A DNA stretch of 64,000 nt, taken from Picochlorum sp. 'celeri' (lineage: Eukaryota > Chlorophyta > Trebouxiophyceae). Under the pieces are notes generated by a model that was not told where the DNA came from, ran no database searches, and worked only from the letters and a program-made list of their open reading frames with translations. Numbering within the stretch: the first letter of the stretch is position 1; each line of letters starts with the position of its first letter. Position numbers and translations under genes: made by a program. The DNA lies in the NCBI GenBank assembly GCA_010909725.1, contig JAACMV010000003.1:372001-436000 (forward strand), given 5' to 3'. This document shows, in pieces, positions 48,396 through 59,300 of the stretch.

Positions 48396-50270
48396 TTATT
48401 TTGGAGGAACATTTCCAATGATGAGTTGGTTCAGTTCAGGAGCGCCCTGAACGACGAGACCGTGCTCATTTGCCAAGTGAAGGACGCAGATGAAGCACAA
48501 GTGCACTGATAAATCTTCAAGCCTTCCAGCGTGGTTGTCTTCTGGGACAGTTGATAGCACGCGTGAAAATTCAATGCCATTGTATGGGTCAGGTACTCCT
48601 TCTTCTTGTCGTTGTTGCACTGTATGTTGGATTCCAGCCCACATGAGCTCCTTGAGTGCCTTGACGTCAACCTGCTTGGCAGCTTTGCAATACGACACTT
48701 CAACCTGTTCGACTTTATGGGATGCTTGAGCGAGCTCCAGATCCGTGTCTGGATTATCACCTCCCCAGTCTGCGTCATCCCCAAACGAGTCTCCGGCAAA
48801 CATGCCATCATCATGGTGGAAATCCCCCCCATCCCCTTGGTACCCCGACACATGTCTGCTTCGCAGGAGGGATATAAAGCCAGGACGCAGGCAGTATCGA
48901 CCCAGCATGCTTGCAGAGTACTTGTAATCTTCTGGAAGAAGCGTCTTGGATTCTTTCAAAGAGTCGTCTTTCTTGTGTGATGAAGCCTTTTTCCTCCTCT
49001 TTGATTTGTCCATTGCAATTGTTGGAGCTTCAATCTCCAACAGGACGGTGAAATCGAGAGGCTCTGGAGCGTTCCTTTGCCTTGACGAGGCACGTGTGGA
49101 GGAGGAAGTACCAGAGTTTGTTTCTGGGGCCGATCTGTATTTCCAATGAGACGCCCCTGTCCATGATGTATTCTTTTGAGTCTCCAAGGTACCAGATCCA
49201 GCTTCAACCAACCATTGTATGGCTTCTTCTTCCAACCCGATGGGGTTTTCGCTCCCAACATGGTGCTGATAATAATCATCTCCACCGTCATACTGATCGT
49301 CAATGTCTCCGCCATCGTAGATGGCACTGTCTATAATGTCATGCTCTGGTACATCTTGGGACACTTCCCGAGTACCAAAGACATTCATGTCGTCCAACAT
49401 GACGTGCGCACTTGATTCGGCTGCATCCTGTGCTCTCTTTATAATATCTTCAATCGGAGGGCCAGTCATGGTACCGGATGCAGACGCGATGTTCGTAATA
49501 TCGTCCAAGACTGGTGCAATCCGTGCACCAACCAACTCATCCAAGCATGACACCATAGCATCCACCTCCCCACGAATGCACGCAGATGACTCCTCTCTGC
49601 ATACGACATCATGTTTTGCATCCACTGCTTCATCAGGAATATCCATCGAATCAAACACAATAGAACATCCATGATACACTGACAGGTTGTTCAACAACAA
49701 TCCATGAGCTCCACCTTCATCAAACTGAGCAGACGTCTTGTGAAACAATGGATCCACAGCAAACGCCAGGTCAAACTTCTTCACATTCAATGCGTCCAAC
49801 GTAGGCTCCAACGTAGACTCTGGGTTCAGTTCTCCCCCACGCCTCTTTCTCTTTGACGGGCTTGCTTGTCCAACACCCCCATCACCAAGCTCTCCCTCTT
49901 GCTGACCATCCTCCTCTGGCCCCGAAGCTCTCCCTAAACCACCGAGCATTTTAAAAGTCTCAGTATGAACAGAATCCACACGATATGAATAAATCTTCAC
50001 CCCCGCATCCAACGTCACAGATGCCTTTTGAAAATTAGTATTCCTCCCAGCATGCCCTTCCTCCTGAATCAAATCATCCAAATGCTCAATAAGAGGCAAC
50101 CCCCATGTATTATGAGCAGTAATCTTATTCTCTGATGCCATCTTCAGGCACTGCCCCAGCATCATTTTCAGTTCTCCACGACTCAACAGGGCATCCTGAC
50201 CTGCAGCATTCCCCTTTCCCCCTGCAGCAACGCGCTGCTGCATATTTTCTTTATCATCAACTGTTGTCAT
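48396..50270 (-). CDS. CAPH: Condensin subunit CAP-H (kleisin, Barren)
   Basis: An intronless 624-aa protein. The N-terminal block (C-L-K-M-A-S-E-N-K-I-T-x-x-N-T-W...L-I-x-x-L-x-D-L) and the F-Q-K-A-S-(V/C)-T-L-D-A-G-V-K-I-Y-S-Y-R-V-D segment are hallmarks of CAP-H; D-P-L-F-H-K-T-S-A-x-F-D-E-G-G-x-x-G-L-L-L-N-N-L is diagnostic. An acidic middle region, a Lys-rich segment, and the C-terminal winged helix follow. CAP-H closes the SMC2-SMC4 ring of condensin I. Confidence 0.93.
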   Translation of the reverse strand: MTTVDDKENMQQRVAAGGKGNAAGQDALLSRGELKMMLGQCLKMASENKITAHNTWGLPLIEHLDDLIQEEGHAGRNTNFQKASVTLDAGVKIYSYRVDSVHTETFKMLGGLGRASGPEEDGQQEGELGDGGVGQASPSKRKRRGGELNPESTLEPTLDALNVKKFDLAFAVDPLFHKTSAQFDEGGAHGLLLNNLSVYHGCSIVFDSMDIPDEAVDAKHDVVCREESSACIRGEVDAMVSCLDELVGARIAPVLDDITNIASASGTMTGPPIEDIIKRAQDAAESSAHVMLDDMNVFGTREVSQDVPEHDIIDSAIYDGGDIDDQYDGGDDYYQHHVGSENPIGLEEEAIQWLVEAGSGTLETQKNTSWTGASHWKYRSAPETNSGTSSSTRASSRQRNAPEPLDFTVLLEIEAPTIAMDKSKRRKKASSHKKDDSLKESKTLLPEDYKYSASMLGRYCLRPGFISLLRSRHVSGYQGDGGDFHHDDGMFAGDSFGDDADWGGDNPDTDLELAQASHKVEQVEVSYCKAAKQVDVKALKELMWAGIQHTVQQRQEEGVPDPYNGIEFSRVLSTVPEDNHAGRLEDLSVHLCFICVLHLANEHGLVVQGAPELNQLIIGNVPPK

Positions 50271-50642
50271 GGCTCAGTCAAGAATGGATGAATAGCGTGG
50301 CTGTATGAAGAATACGTCCATGTATCAGATTCCTCTCCTGAGACCGACAGATGATCCTTCCCTCGGGTATTTCTCAGATCCCGTTCTCTGATATTTACGT
50401 GTACTATAAATTGGGGGAGAATATGACACAGCCAGGTCTATATGGCACGAATGCTCATCAACGACCATCGACGGTTGGACAGGCCACGAAAGAGGCGCCA
50501 CCCATAATCGCAGTACCATTGTTGCCTATTTCACAGTACCTACCAATCTTCCTCCGACAACGCCTACAGTCCACCAATCGTCCCTTCGATTGACACTAAA
50601 ATTACGCACATTCTACTGCATTTAATAGTATTAGTAATAAAA
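50271..50642. promoter_or_regulatory. Divergent upstream region, CAP-H and bL27
   Basis: This 372-nt region lies between divergent genes. A CATCAACG core, like the motif noted upstream of other genes, is at 50459-50466. Nothing else is recognisable. Confidence 0.35.
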
Positions 50643-51113
50643 ATGTCTCAGTTTATGGGAATGTCACTCAGCTCTGCCTCTCAGGTGAGAGGTGGAGAGT
50701 GCCGGCTGCTGGCACCACGCACGCAGGGTAGTAGAGGTATTGCACAGAGAATGGGCATGGAGAAATTGACAATCGAAGCTGCTCATAAAAAAGGAGCTGG
50801 ATCAACCAAGAATGGTAGAGATTCCAACAGTAAGAGGAGAGGTGTCAAGGTGTATGGTGGACAGCCAGTGCCTGCTGGTGGAATCATCATTAGACAGCTG
50901 GGAACCAAGGTGCACCCAGGAAAGAATGTTGGATTGGGAAAGGATTATACATTGTTCTCATTGATCGATGGTGTGGTCAAGTTTGAGAAGAATTCCAAGT
51001 TGAAGAAGGTGAATGTGGTGCCATTTGAGGAGTATGAGATTCCAGAGGGACAGAGGCTCCAGGAGGGTAGCAGAAAGCACAAGAGGAGAACTGCTGCGAC
51101 TGCTTCACAGTAA
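50643..51113 (+). CDS. RPL27: Plastid ribosomal protein L27 (bL27)
   Basis: An intronless 156-aa protein. A transit peptide of about 35 residues precedes the bL27 core: [17 protein letters not shown](I/V)-R-Q-x-G-T-x-x-H-P-G-x-N-V-G-x-G-x-D-x-T-L-F. A C-terminal basic extension follows. bL27 reaches the peptidyl-transferase centre. The bacterial type plus a transit peptide indicates plastid; the mitochondrial version is an alternative. Confidence 0.93.
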   Translation: MSQFMGMSLSSASQVRGGECRLLAPRTQGSRGIAQRMGMEKLTIEAAHKKGAGSTKNGRDSNSKRRGVKVYGGQPVPAGGIIIRQLGTKVHPGKNVGLGKDYTLFSLIDGVVKFEKNSKLKKVNVVPFEEYEIPEGQRLQEGSRKHKRRTAATASQ

Positions 51114-51175
51114 TAATGTATATAGGAAAGAATATTAGTTGACAACATAGTCATGTAATAAGGAAAAATGAGGTA

Positions 51176-52523
51176 TCAAAATGTATTTGCTGCGAGACAG
51201 CTGCCTGAGGCATCTCTCCATTGAATCATAATGGAGCATGCCTTGTAATGAACCATCGCTGCGATAACAACTGCGACGTGGAAAAGCTGGTGTGAGTGAA
51301 ATGCGACGTCAAAAGCACCAGGTCTCCAGCGTTCTGGTATTTTAAATGTGTAAAATGCTGCGCCGATGAGGTATATGATGCCCATGATAATGTCTAGGAC
51401 AAGTGCATGGTGAACTTCTGCTATAGAGCTATGCATTCTCCATCCATGAACGAGGGGAACTATTCCAAAAAGTCCCAAGGATGCGAAGACTCCAGCACGC
51501 CAGGCATGGTAGGAGGGATGCTGGAACTTTGGGTGCAGAGTAATGGCAATTGTCCCAATTCCCAACACAGTGATCAAGCTCAAATATAATACTGCGTATA
51601 CGGGTCTGCAGAGGAATCCGTAGTAGACTGGTGGATAAAATGAAGCCACGATGAGCACAGCAATGCCAGCGTAATCAAACTGCCACATAATCATGGCAAT
51701 GTGCGCAGAACAGCAACCGAATAAATGGCATACGGACGACGTCAGTAAACAAATCATCGCTCCAGAAGTAAAGACATACATGGGCCATCTGTGCACTGGC
51801 CATGTCACGTCTACCATGGATGCAAGAGCCCGATAGACTGCCATTTCTGCATCATGAAATGCCTTCTGACTGTAATTTGACAATGCTTCTTCTGCATGCA
51901 TGATCTCTTCCACCCCACTTGCCTTGTACTCTGCTAGTTTTTCCTTCACATTTGAAAAGGCTTGGGCAATATCGCTAATGTTGTGTCGGCTGATGGATCG
52001 AAGGACATACTCTACCCCAGGAAGATGGTGGTCAGCAGAAAAGGCACCAGCACCCTTCACAACATCATATAAATTATCCGATCCGAACTGAGACCACTTC
52101 TCCTCCAACATTGATGCATATTCTCTCCCTATCGCCAGTGGATGTGGAGGTCTGTAGTATATTGCAGCGGTCAGAAGCACAAAAATAATGAAACCTGTAC
52201 AGCAACAGTGTCGTTGTTGTTCAAACCATGGGTGCTCGTATGAATCCTCAATACAATACCACCATACCAACTAGATGACTCCATATATTTCCAGTCTCAT
52301 TATGAAGCTTCAATGCTGATATCAGGGCAGCTTTGAAGTCATGCCCGACTCTGTATCCTTTCAGAATGAATTTATTGTCTCTCAGATGCGAGGGGGCTTG
52401 CTCGAATGTGGTATAAAATGCCGATCCAGTCTTATTTTTCTTCCTCCTAGGAACATTCTTAATGCTATCCACAAGACTTGTTGCAGTCTGACGTCGACGT
52501 TGTGTCAGTTGGTTCGCAGGCAT
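51176..52523 (-). CDS. Heptahelical PAQR receptor
   Basis: Inferred exons 52523-52268 and 52194-51176 on the minus strand give 424 aa. The N-terminal cytosolic part contains H-N-E-T-G-N-I-W-S-H-L at the first membrane helix; others follow, with S-S-V-C-H-L-F-G, D-Y-A-G-I-A and the C-terminal H-S-H-Q-L-F-H pattern that supplies zinc ligands. Between the first two helices a lumenal insert of about 110 residues (charged, helical) is longer than in animal adiponectin receptors, as in plant HHP proteins. PAQR proteins are thought to be ceramidase-like hydrolases or receptors. The actual ligand here is unknown. Confidence 0.88.
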
Positions 52524-52612
52524 GGCCAACAGAGACTTTATTTGATGCTATAGTGCCATACTATGCTTTCAAATAAATAATTATTACAGATTAATGCCAT
52601 CGATGTGGAATA

Positions 52613-54247
52613 CTAGCGGAATTGTTGATTGAAGGACTGAAATTGCTGACCTGCGATCTGAAGGTTTTCTTTCCATAGGCATGCGCGGGATTTCAACAGA
52701 CCCATGAGGGAATGGTACTCAGTGCAGTTGGATACTGGATCCCTGGTGTACTCTCGACTCAGAGTATCTGACAGAATGTCCTTGTAATCCTCAAAAACTG
52801 TGTTGAATGGTTCAGAGTCTAGCACATCCTGTGGTTTTATCACAAGAAACTCTCGAGCATTTGATGCCATCAACACAAAATTTGAGATTCTGTCTTCTTC
52901 TGCCTCCTCTCTATATACACGAAGTCCTCGGAAGTTATTTTTTATTATGGTATGGAGCCTCGCAAGCTGGTATCCCTCCCTGCCAAAATAGTTGACCACA
53001 AGGATTGAATCTTGTGACTGAATCATTGCCAATGAGATTGACCTGAAGAATGCTTCCTGCTGCAATAAACCCATATGAACATCTCCAGAGAAAATATCAA
53101 CGATGATGATATCGTAAGATCCGAGAGGCATGCGTTGAATAATCTCTCCGGCATCACCAATTTGGCATGCACAGTTGTTCAGCTCAAAGAATTGCTTGGC
53201 TGCTTGGACCACCTCTGGATGAATTTCGACACAATCTGTCGTATATCCTAATTGTTGTAATACCTGAACAGATCCTCCGCTACCCAGACCGATGTGAAGA
53301 GATCTTTTATCCTTTTTTTGTGGGTGTTTGAAAAAGAGCGCTCCCGAGGCTTGTAGATGAAATGCTGAAAATATTGGCACACCACGGATGGACTCGGGCT
53401 CAATCCAAGATCCACCAATCATTGAATTTCCTAAACGCATGGCACGCAGACTATACTCTAGATTCTCAACATGCGGTGTGCCTTGAACAATTTCTAAAAC
53501 TCCACCCAATGCCAGTGGACATTTCCATACAACATGTAGCAGTCCTTTTGATGTAGTTTCAGCAGCAGTCATTTGCCCGCAATATGTGCACAATATATAC
53601 GTATTTATAGTATATGATACTCCAGAGGCGACTACCACGGATGCAATCAATCTCAACTGCTTTGGGGTCTCGATCAGAAAACTCATGCTGGAGGCAACAA
53701 CTCCCCCAAGTGGTAGCGTGCAATCTGGATGGCGCAGGAAACTAGGCTGAACCCCAATCGAAGACGATATAGAAATTATGACTAATACTATTGACCATAT
53801 GAATGCATCACGCTTGCGTGAGGCAAAGCTGGTGCAATAGGAGCCTATCACATAGCCAAGGCACACCCCAGGGGCCCATGATGAGGCACATGTGACAAAA
53901 GAACATCTCCAGAGAATCTCAACGTCCGTGGAATCTGCTCGGCTATACAATGAATGATCTGACACTACTTGATTGATATACTTGACATCAGAGAACCCCA
54001 CACCGACAACCACCCATGAGACACTTTGTAACAACCAGCTGCCAGAACGATTCAATGTGACACCTAGAACAACCCCAGCAGTCACTGGGAATGACACGAG
54101 CAGTATTGAATTTCTAGCATACCAGTCTCCAAATATTTCTGTGAGTGATCGGTACTCCAACTGAGAGAACAAATACACGCATACAAGAGACAGCAAGAGC
54201 AGAAAAGCCCTTTTGCTGTTTCTGCTGACCAGTGTCGGAAGTGGCAT
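52613..54247 (-). CDS. Membrane-bound spermidine-synthase-like methyltransferase-fold protein
   Basis: An intronless 544-aa protein. Five to seven hydrophobic segments fill the first 250 residues; the C-terminal half is a spermidine-synthase-like Rossmann fold: L-H-I-G-L-G-S-G-G-S-V (motif I), D-C-V-E-I-H-P-E-V-V (binding of the nucleoside), C-Q-I-G-D-A-G and I-I-V-D-I-F-S-G-D. Polyamine synthases need a D-x-D/E acidic pair around the last motif; here I-V-D-I-F is present, but substrate cannot be predicted. Bacterial proteins of this membrane-fused architecture are annotated as fused MFS/spermidine synthases; their substrate is unknown. Confidence 0.78.
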   Translation of the reverse strand: MPLPTLVSRNSKRAFLLLLSLVCVYLFSQLEYRSLTEIFGDWYARNSILLVSFPVTAGVVLGVTLNRSGSWLLQSVSWVVVGVGFSDVKYINQVVSDHSLYSRADSTDVEILWRCSFVTCASSWAPGVCLGYVIGSYCTSFASRKRDAFIWSIVLVIISISSSIGVQPSFLRHPDCTLPLGGVVASSMSFLIETPKQLRLIASVVVASGVSYTINTYILCTYCGQMTAAETTSKGLLHVVWKCPLALGGVLEIVQGTPHVENLEYSLRAMRLGNSMIGGSWIEPESIRGVPIFSAFHLQASGALFFKHPQKKDKRSLHIGLGSGGSVQVLQQLGYTTDCVEIHPEVVQAAKQFFELNNCACQIGDAGEIIQRMPLGSYDIIIVDIFSGDVHMGLLQQEAFFRSISLAMIQSQDSILVVNYFGREGYQLARLHTIIKNNFRGLRVYREEAEEDRISNFVLMASNAREFLVIKPQDVLDSEPFNTVFEDYKDILSDTLSREYTRDPVSNCTEYHSLMGLLKSRACLWKENLQIAGQQFQSFNQQFR

Positions 54248-54530
54248 ATCTCACCTACATGGATCAATCATCCCCCTCTAGTAAAATTTATGGCAATTTC
54301 TGAACATGGAATGGGGTATTTCGGGGACAGATGATATCCAGTCGATTGGAGGGATCGGTTGCACAGTAGGCCCAATGAGCATGGCATGCATGCATGGGTT
54401 GAACAATGCTTTTTTGACATGTTCTGGCCCAGATACGACAAAAAAGGTATTTTAAAATAGATACTTTATAGTATTTTAGTCTCATGCATTGCAATTTGCA
54501 TCGTTTGTGATTTGCTCTCTGCATGTAGAC

Positions 54531-57200
54531 ATGGGAAAGAAGAAGGAGAACGGAGCTCCTCCTCGTGAGCCGAAACCAGGGAAACAGGAGGATCCAACAC
54601 TATTAGATGATATTAAAAAGTATGCTGCCGAATTGGGATTCCCTTCAGCACATGGTCAGGAGTCTGACTTTGGTGACTTTGCACCTAGCAAAGCCAAGAA
54701 GAAGGTGAAAGATGCGTCCCGTTCTGGCGATGCGGGGGATACTAATAATAATACAGAAAAAGATCATAAGAAGGAAAAGAAACAGCGTCATCAGATGGAT
54801 GAGAAGAAGATGAAGAAGAACAAGGAGAATGCAAAGAAGAATGAACCATTGTCTTTTCTTCCATCCATTCCAAAGGATGCAGGCAACATGAAGAGTGTCT
54901 TTTCCCTGAAAGATGAGGGCGCGTGGTATGAGCTGATGCCAGATATACCTCGAGATTCTCCTGATTCTACGTATGACGAGGCATACCTGTCCAAGCTGAG
55001 GGCGAGGGCAGCCAGGTTGCTTGAGGTTGAGTCCATAGTGGCTGCAAAACAGGATGCGCTGTCAAAGAATTCTAGTGTATCTTGGCTGCAGCAAGCCAAA
55101 CAGGGGGGTACTACATCGGATAAAGTAGCCGCGATGGCTGTGCTTGTGCAGGAATTTCCTATTGCCCATCTTGCAAGCTTGGATGGGTTGGTGTCCATGG
55201 CAGGGAAGCGAGGAGGAGCGAGGGCTGTGGTTGGGGTGGCCTTGGATGCTCTTCTAGAGTTATGGAAAGATGTGCTTTTGCCATCAGATAGAAAGTTAAA
55301 ATATTTTATTCAGCAGCCACTCTCTAAACTCCCATCTGGAAAGGCTGCTGACAAGTGCCTCATCCTTTGGGAATTTGAAGATAGACTCAAGGCAAAATAT
55401 GCCACGTTCGTGGAACAGCTCGCGGTACTCTCCACAGATAATTTAGATTTCATCAAAGAGAAAGCGACAAAGATTGCGTTTGAGCTCTTGCTGAATATTC
55501 CAGAGCAGGAGGGACAGTTGTTGCGAATTGTAGTGAACAAGTTGGGGGACCCAGATAGAAAGATTGCATCGAATGCCGGGTATTTGATCACAAAATTGTT
55601 AGCTCATCACGATGGTATGAAACATGTCGTCGTTCGAGAGATTGAAAATTTTATATACAGGCCAGGCCTTCAGGACAGAGCGAGATATTATGCTGTTGTG
55701 TACCTGAACCAAATTGTCCTCTCAAACAGAGACAAGCCCATGTCATTACCCAATAAAAAGTCCATCACGTTGGGGAAAAGACTCGTTGATATATATTTCA
55801 CACTTTTCAAGCTCATCATTGATGGCGTTCTAGGCACATCTGCATCAATAGCACAGGCAAAGCAGGAGAAGAAGGAAAAGCGGCAACAAGAAAAGGCCCT
55901 GAAGCGGGGAAAGAAGAAAGCAAACGCAAAAGAAGAGGAAAAGACCGTCACTGGTGATCGAAAGGGTGTCATGGACTCGAGAATGCTTTCTGCTCTCATT
56001 ACAGGCATTCGACGAGCATTTCCATACGTTTCTACTGAAGAAGTGGAGCCTTTGATTGATGCTCATGCAGATGCGCTCTTCAAACTCATCCACACGGGTT
56101 CATTTGGCGTCGCAACTCAGGCACTGCTTCTCTTATATCAGCTCATGTCCTCTCAGTCATCGATATCCGATCGATTTTACAGGGCTTTGTACTCTGTGTT
56201 GCTGTCCCGGGAGCTCCCAACATCCACAAAAGCACCTCTGTTCTTGTCCCTCTTCCTCAAGGCCATCAAGGATGATGTTAGCAATAAAAGAGTCATAGCC
56301 TTCTTAAAGCGGCTGTTACAAGTCTCGCTCGCTGCTCCTGCAAACTTTGCGTGTGGATGTCTCATCGTTGTCTCTCAGATATGCAAAGACAGTCCAGGAC
56401 TGTGGAACACAATATCAGATCCTGAAGAGTTACTGGATGACGCTGTCCCGGCTGAAGAGCACGACAAAGATCAGATATATGATCCAAGCAAAAGAGACCC
56501 AAAATACGCGAATGCTGAGAAGTCGTGCTTATGGGAACTCGTTCCACTTTCCAAACATGCACATCCATCGGTGGCAGCCATGGCAAAAACACTTCTCGCT
56601 GGAGTTCCGATTCAATACAATGGGGATCCACTCAAGGACTTTATACTCGCGGAGTTCTTGGATAAATTCATTTCGAAGAAGTCAAAGCCACGCACGACAA
56701 CCGGAGGTGACTCCATGATGCAGCCAACAAGAGGAAGGCAGTCCACGCACACACCAGTGTTGGATACATTCGAAAACAAACAGGTTGCTCCAGATGAGGC
56801 ATTCTTCCACCAGTTCTTCAAAATTGCTCAGGAACGTGGAAAGCCAGTCAAAAGAAAGGCAAAGCATCAAGACGTTCACAGCGATGATGATTCCTCGCTT
56901 GCAGAGGATGACTTCTTGGCAGGCGAAGAGGGCGACGATGCAGCTTATGGAGATGTGGATGACACATTTGACTATTCTCAACTCGCCGAGGCAATGGAAG
57001 AGGATCGAGGAACCCTCGCTCAGCCAGATAAATCTGACGACGATGATTCCATGTCTTCCCTTGAAGGAGAAGAATTCCCTTCAGAGAGCGATGAGGATGA
57101 CATTGATGGACCAGTCCATGGTGAAGATGAAGATGATGACAATGTCTTTGCAAGCTTAGAAGACTACTCTGATATGATTGCAAAAGATATGGATACATAA
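54531..57200 (+). CDS. NOC1: Ribosome biogenesis factor NOC1/MAK21 (CCAAT-binding factor family)
   Basis: An intronless 889-aa protein. A Lys-rich N-terminus is followed by the CBF/Mak21 domain (L-x-K-K-L-G-D-P-D-R-K-I-A-S-N-A-G-Y-L, Y-R-P-G-L-Q-D-R-A-R-Y-Y-A-V-V-Y-L-N-Q, L-P-x-x-K-S-I-T-L-G-K-R-L-V-D-I-Y-F), then S-K-R-D-P-K-Y-A-N-A-E and S-K-H-A-H-P-S-V, all diagnostic. The C-terminus is a long Asp/Ser/Glu-rich tail. NOC1 acts with NOC2 in 60S pre-ribosome export from the nucleolus. It converges with the next gene (54 nt between stops). Confidence 0.93.
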   Translation: MGKKKENGAPPREPKPGKQEDPTLLDDIKKYAAELGFPSAHGQESDFGDFAPSKAKKKVKDASRSGDAGDTNNNTEKDHKKEKKQRHQMDEKKMKKNKENAKKNEPLSFLPSIPKDAGNMKSVFSLKDEGAWYELMPDIPRDSPDSTYDEAYLSKLRARAARLLEVESIVAAKQDALSKNSSVSWLQQAKQGGTTSDKVAAMAVLVQEFPIAHLASLDGLVSMAGKRGGARAVVGVALDALLELWKDVLLPSDRKLKYFIQQPLSKLPSGKAADKCLILWEFEDRLKAKYATFVEQLAVLSTDNLDFIKEKATKIAFELLLNIPEQEGQLLRIVVNKLGDPDRKIASNAGYLITKLLAHHDGMKHVVVREIENFIYRPGLQDRARYYAVVYLNQIVLSNRDKPMSLPNKKSITLGKRLVDIYFTLFKLIIDGVLGTSASIAQAKQEKKEKRQQEKALKRGKKKANAKEEEKTVTGDRKGVMDSRMLSALITGIRRAFPYVSTEEVEPLIDAHADALFKLIHTGSFGVATQALLLLYQLMSSQSSISDRFYRALYSVLLSRELPTSTKAPLFLSLFLKAIKDDVSNKRVIAFLKRLLQVSLAAPANFACGCLIVVSQICKDSPGLWNTISDPEELLDDAVPAEEHDKDQIYDPSKRDPKYANAEKSCLWELVPLSKHAHPSVAAMAKTLLAGVPIQYNGDPLKDFILAEFLDKFISKKSKPRTTTGGDSMMQPTRGRQSTHTPVLDTFENKQVAPDEAFFHQFFKIAQERGKPVKRKAKHQDVHSDDDSSLAEDDFLAGEEGDDAAYGDVDDTFDYSQLAEAMEEDRGTLAQPDKSDDDDSMSSLEGEEFPSESDEDDIDGPVHGEDEDDDNVFASLEDYSDMIAKDMDT

Positions 57201-57254
57201 TACAAATCGTTCAATTGTAACAACATTCATTCGTTCGTATTCCCTCCATCACGT

Positions 57255-58046
57255 CTAACGCATCATAACCTGCTCTGCCTTGTCTCGCTCGTTAGCCTCC
57301 CGTGCCAACCTCTCCTGCCGCAATGACTCATATACCTGCATCTTGCTTTTCTTCTTCTTTCTCCTCTTCTTCGTCTCTTCAGTCATTCTTGTCTCATGCC
57401 GTGCATCCACTACCTTGACATACCCCAAACATGACCTTGACGCCACATGCTTCCCTTTTTCTTCTTCTTCTTTTTCTTGCTCTACTTTCCATGGAATGCC
57501 ATCGTCATCCCGCGAATCCAGTCCAGATCCTCTCCCTCCATCATCACCATGGTTCCCACACCACCAAGGCCTCTCCTGCATCCCCTTTGCAAACCGAAAA
57601 CTCTGATCAAACGCCGCATCACTCGTCCTCGTCAACGGATCTCCTCTCCTTTCTTCTTCCTCTTCTTCTCGCTCTCGCTTCCATCTGTCCCCTCCTCGTC
57701 TCTCCACGCCTGCTTCTTCCTCAGTCCTCGTCTCCCGAACCACGTCTGTTCCCTCAACCCCCATGCCATCCAACACAACCACATTCTTCGACCCCTTGGC
57801 ACATAATGCCCTATACCGAGCCTCCCGCTCCCGCTCCCGCCTCTCAGCCCGCTCCTTTTCCTTCTTCTCTGCATACTCCTTCTCGTCCCTTGCCACCCGC
57901 AACCTATTTTCCCTCCCATACACTACACAGAACAATAGTAATAAATATATTGAAATATTAATGACATATTTCAATACAGCAACCTACCATTCCATTTCTT
58001 TTGAGGTAAAATGTTCAAACCTCCATGTCCACCCATTGTTCTTCAT
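57255..58046 (-). CDS. Charged coiled-coil protein, possible Cir_N/LENG1-like
   Basis: Inferred exons 58046-57988 and 57912-57255 (75-nt intron, GTAGG donor, GGGAG acceptor) give 238 aa. The N-terminal 60 residues (W-x-W...E-W-E-N-R-L-R-V-A-R-D-E-K-E-Y-A-E-K-K followed by R-E-R-E-R-E-A-R-Y-R-A-L) resemble the Cir_N domain of LENG1-like splicing-associated proteins, though not decisively. The rest is Arg/Glu/Asp-rich, with a 'KKRRKKKKSKM' nuclear signal near the end. It is probably nuclear. The first intron junction is the least certain part. Confidence 0.45.
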
Positions 58047-58144
58047 ATGATTCTTCTTCTTCTTCTTCTTTGACGAATATCTAATCTAAATATTACAATA
58101 ATAATGTATTACTATAAAAGCACCTGACCGGCGATTTGTCGGTA

Positions 58145-59064
58145 TCACTGCTCCTCCTCCATCGGACGAACACCCTCCTCCTCCTCTGCCTCCTGGTCAT
58201 CAGCCTCTTGCAGTATCTCCTCAATCCACCCACGCAATGCCTCCCCTTCCAACAAAGTAAATGGCTGATCCTCACCCACCACTGCCACAGAGCAATTACG
58301 CACATTCAAATCCCCATCCTGCAGCGTCGAATGCAGTGACCTCAACGCATGCCCTATCAACTCCTCCTTGCTCATCTCCTCCCGCCCCTCAGACACACGC
58401 CGCTCCAAATACGTCCGCGCTGCTTGCGACCGAGACCCCATCGCAAACGCTTTATACTCATAATAATTCCCAGAAGGACAGTTATAGTACACATGAGCCC
58501 CATTCTCATCGTACCCAGCACTCATCAACCCCACACCATAGGGCCTCTTCCAACTCCGCTGTGTCCCCACCTGAGCCTTATCAGCCACCTGACGCACCAA
58601 CCGACCCACAGACATGGCAGAATCAAACACATATCTATGGTTCAGGCATTCATTCCTCATATATCGACACAAGATACGCCCATCCGCAGTCAGCCCAGAG
58701 ATTGCAATCCCCAAGTGATCATCTATTTTAAAAATCTTCCTCTGATAACTCGAAAGCTCCGAAGGAGACCGTTTAATCGTCCCAATAACAGCATATTTTG
58801 AATTTTTAATCCCAACAGCCACAGAGCCCTGTTTCACTGCCTCCATCGCGTATTCCACTTGGAAAATACGCCCCTGTGGGCTCCATGTCACCACATCCGT
58901 GTCATACTGCATTCATATTTGCATATTATTACATTACCTGTCTTTATTACATCACATAAAGATCGATACAAACGCATTCAGAGGACAAGAATACAATCGA
59001 TCAATCACATCAGTCAGACAGTCCATGGTGTGGATGGATATCGGCGTACCTGATTCCTAAACAT
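58145..59064 (-). CDS. PSMA1: 20S proteasome subunit alpha6 (PSMA1 type)
   Basis: Inferred exons 59064-59050 and 58906-58145 on the minus strand give 258 aa. Exon 1 encodes only M-F-R-N-Q, completed by Y-D-T-D-V after a 143-nt intron, the exact alpha6 N-terminus. The alpha signature ([13 protein letters not shown]), [12 protein letters not shown] and Y-Y-N-C-P-S-G-N-Y are diagnostic. The C-terminus carries an acidic Glu-rich tail that is longer than usual. Confidence 0.94.
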
Positions 59065-59300
59065 TGTATTTGACTAGGTACTAAATATACAAGGAGGTAT
59101 CAGCAGAGCAGCAGGTGTGACATACCTAGACACGAGAAATTACCTGCTTTTTGTCGTAATACGAGAGAATAAAAACAACAATTCCGTGTTTCGATAGAAT
59201 AAAAATCTAGGGAAAAAATGCCATGTGCTTGAAACACCATGCAGCCAGCGTTCAAAAGAATTAATTAATTATCTCTCTTGAACGATAAAGCAATATCAGC

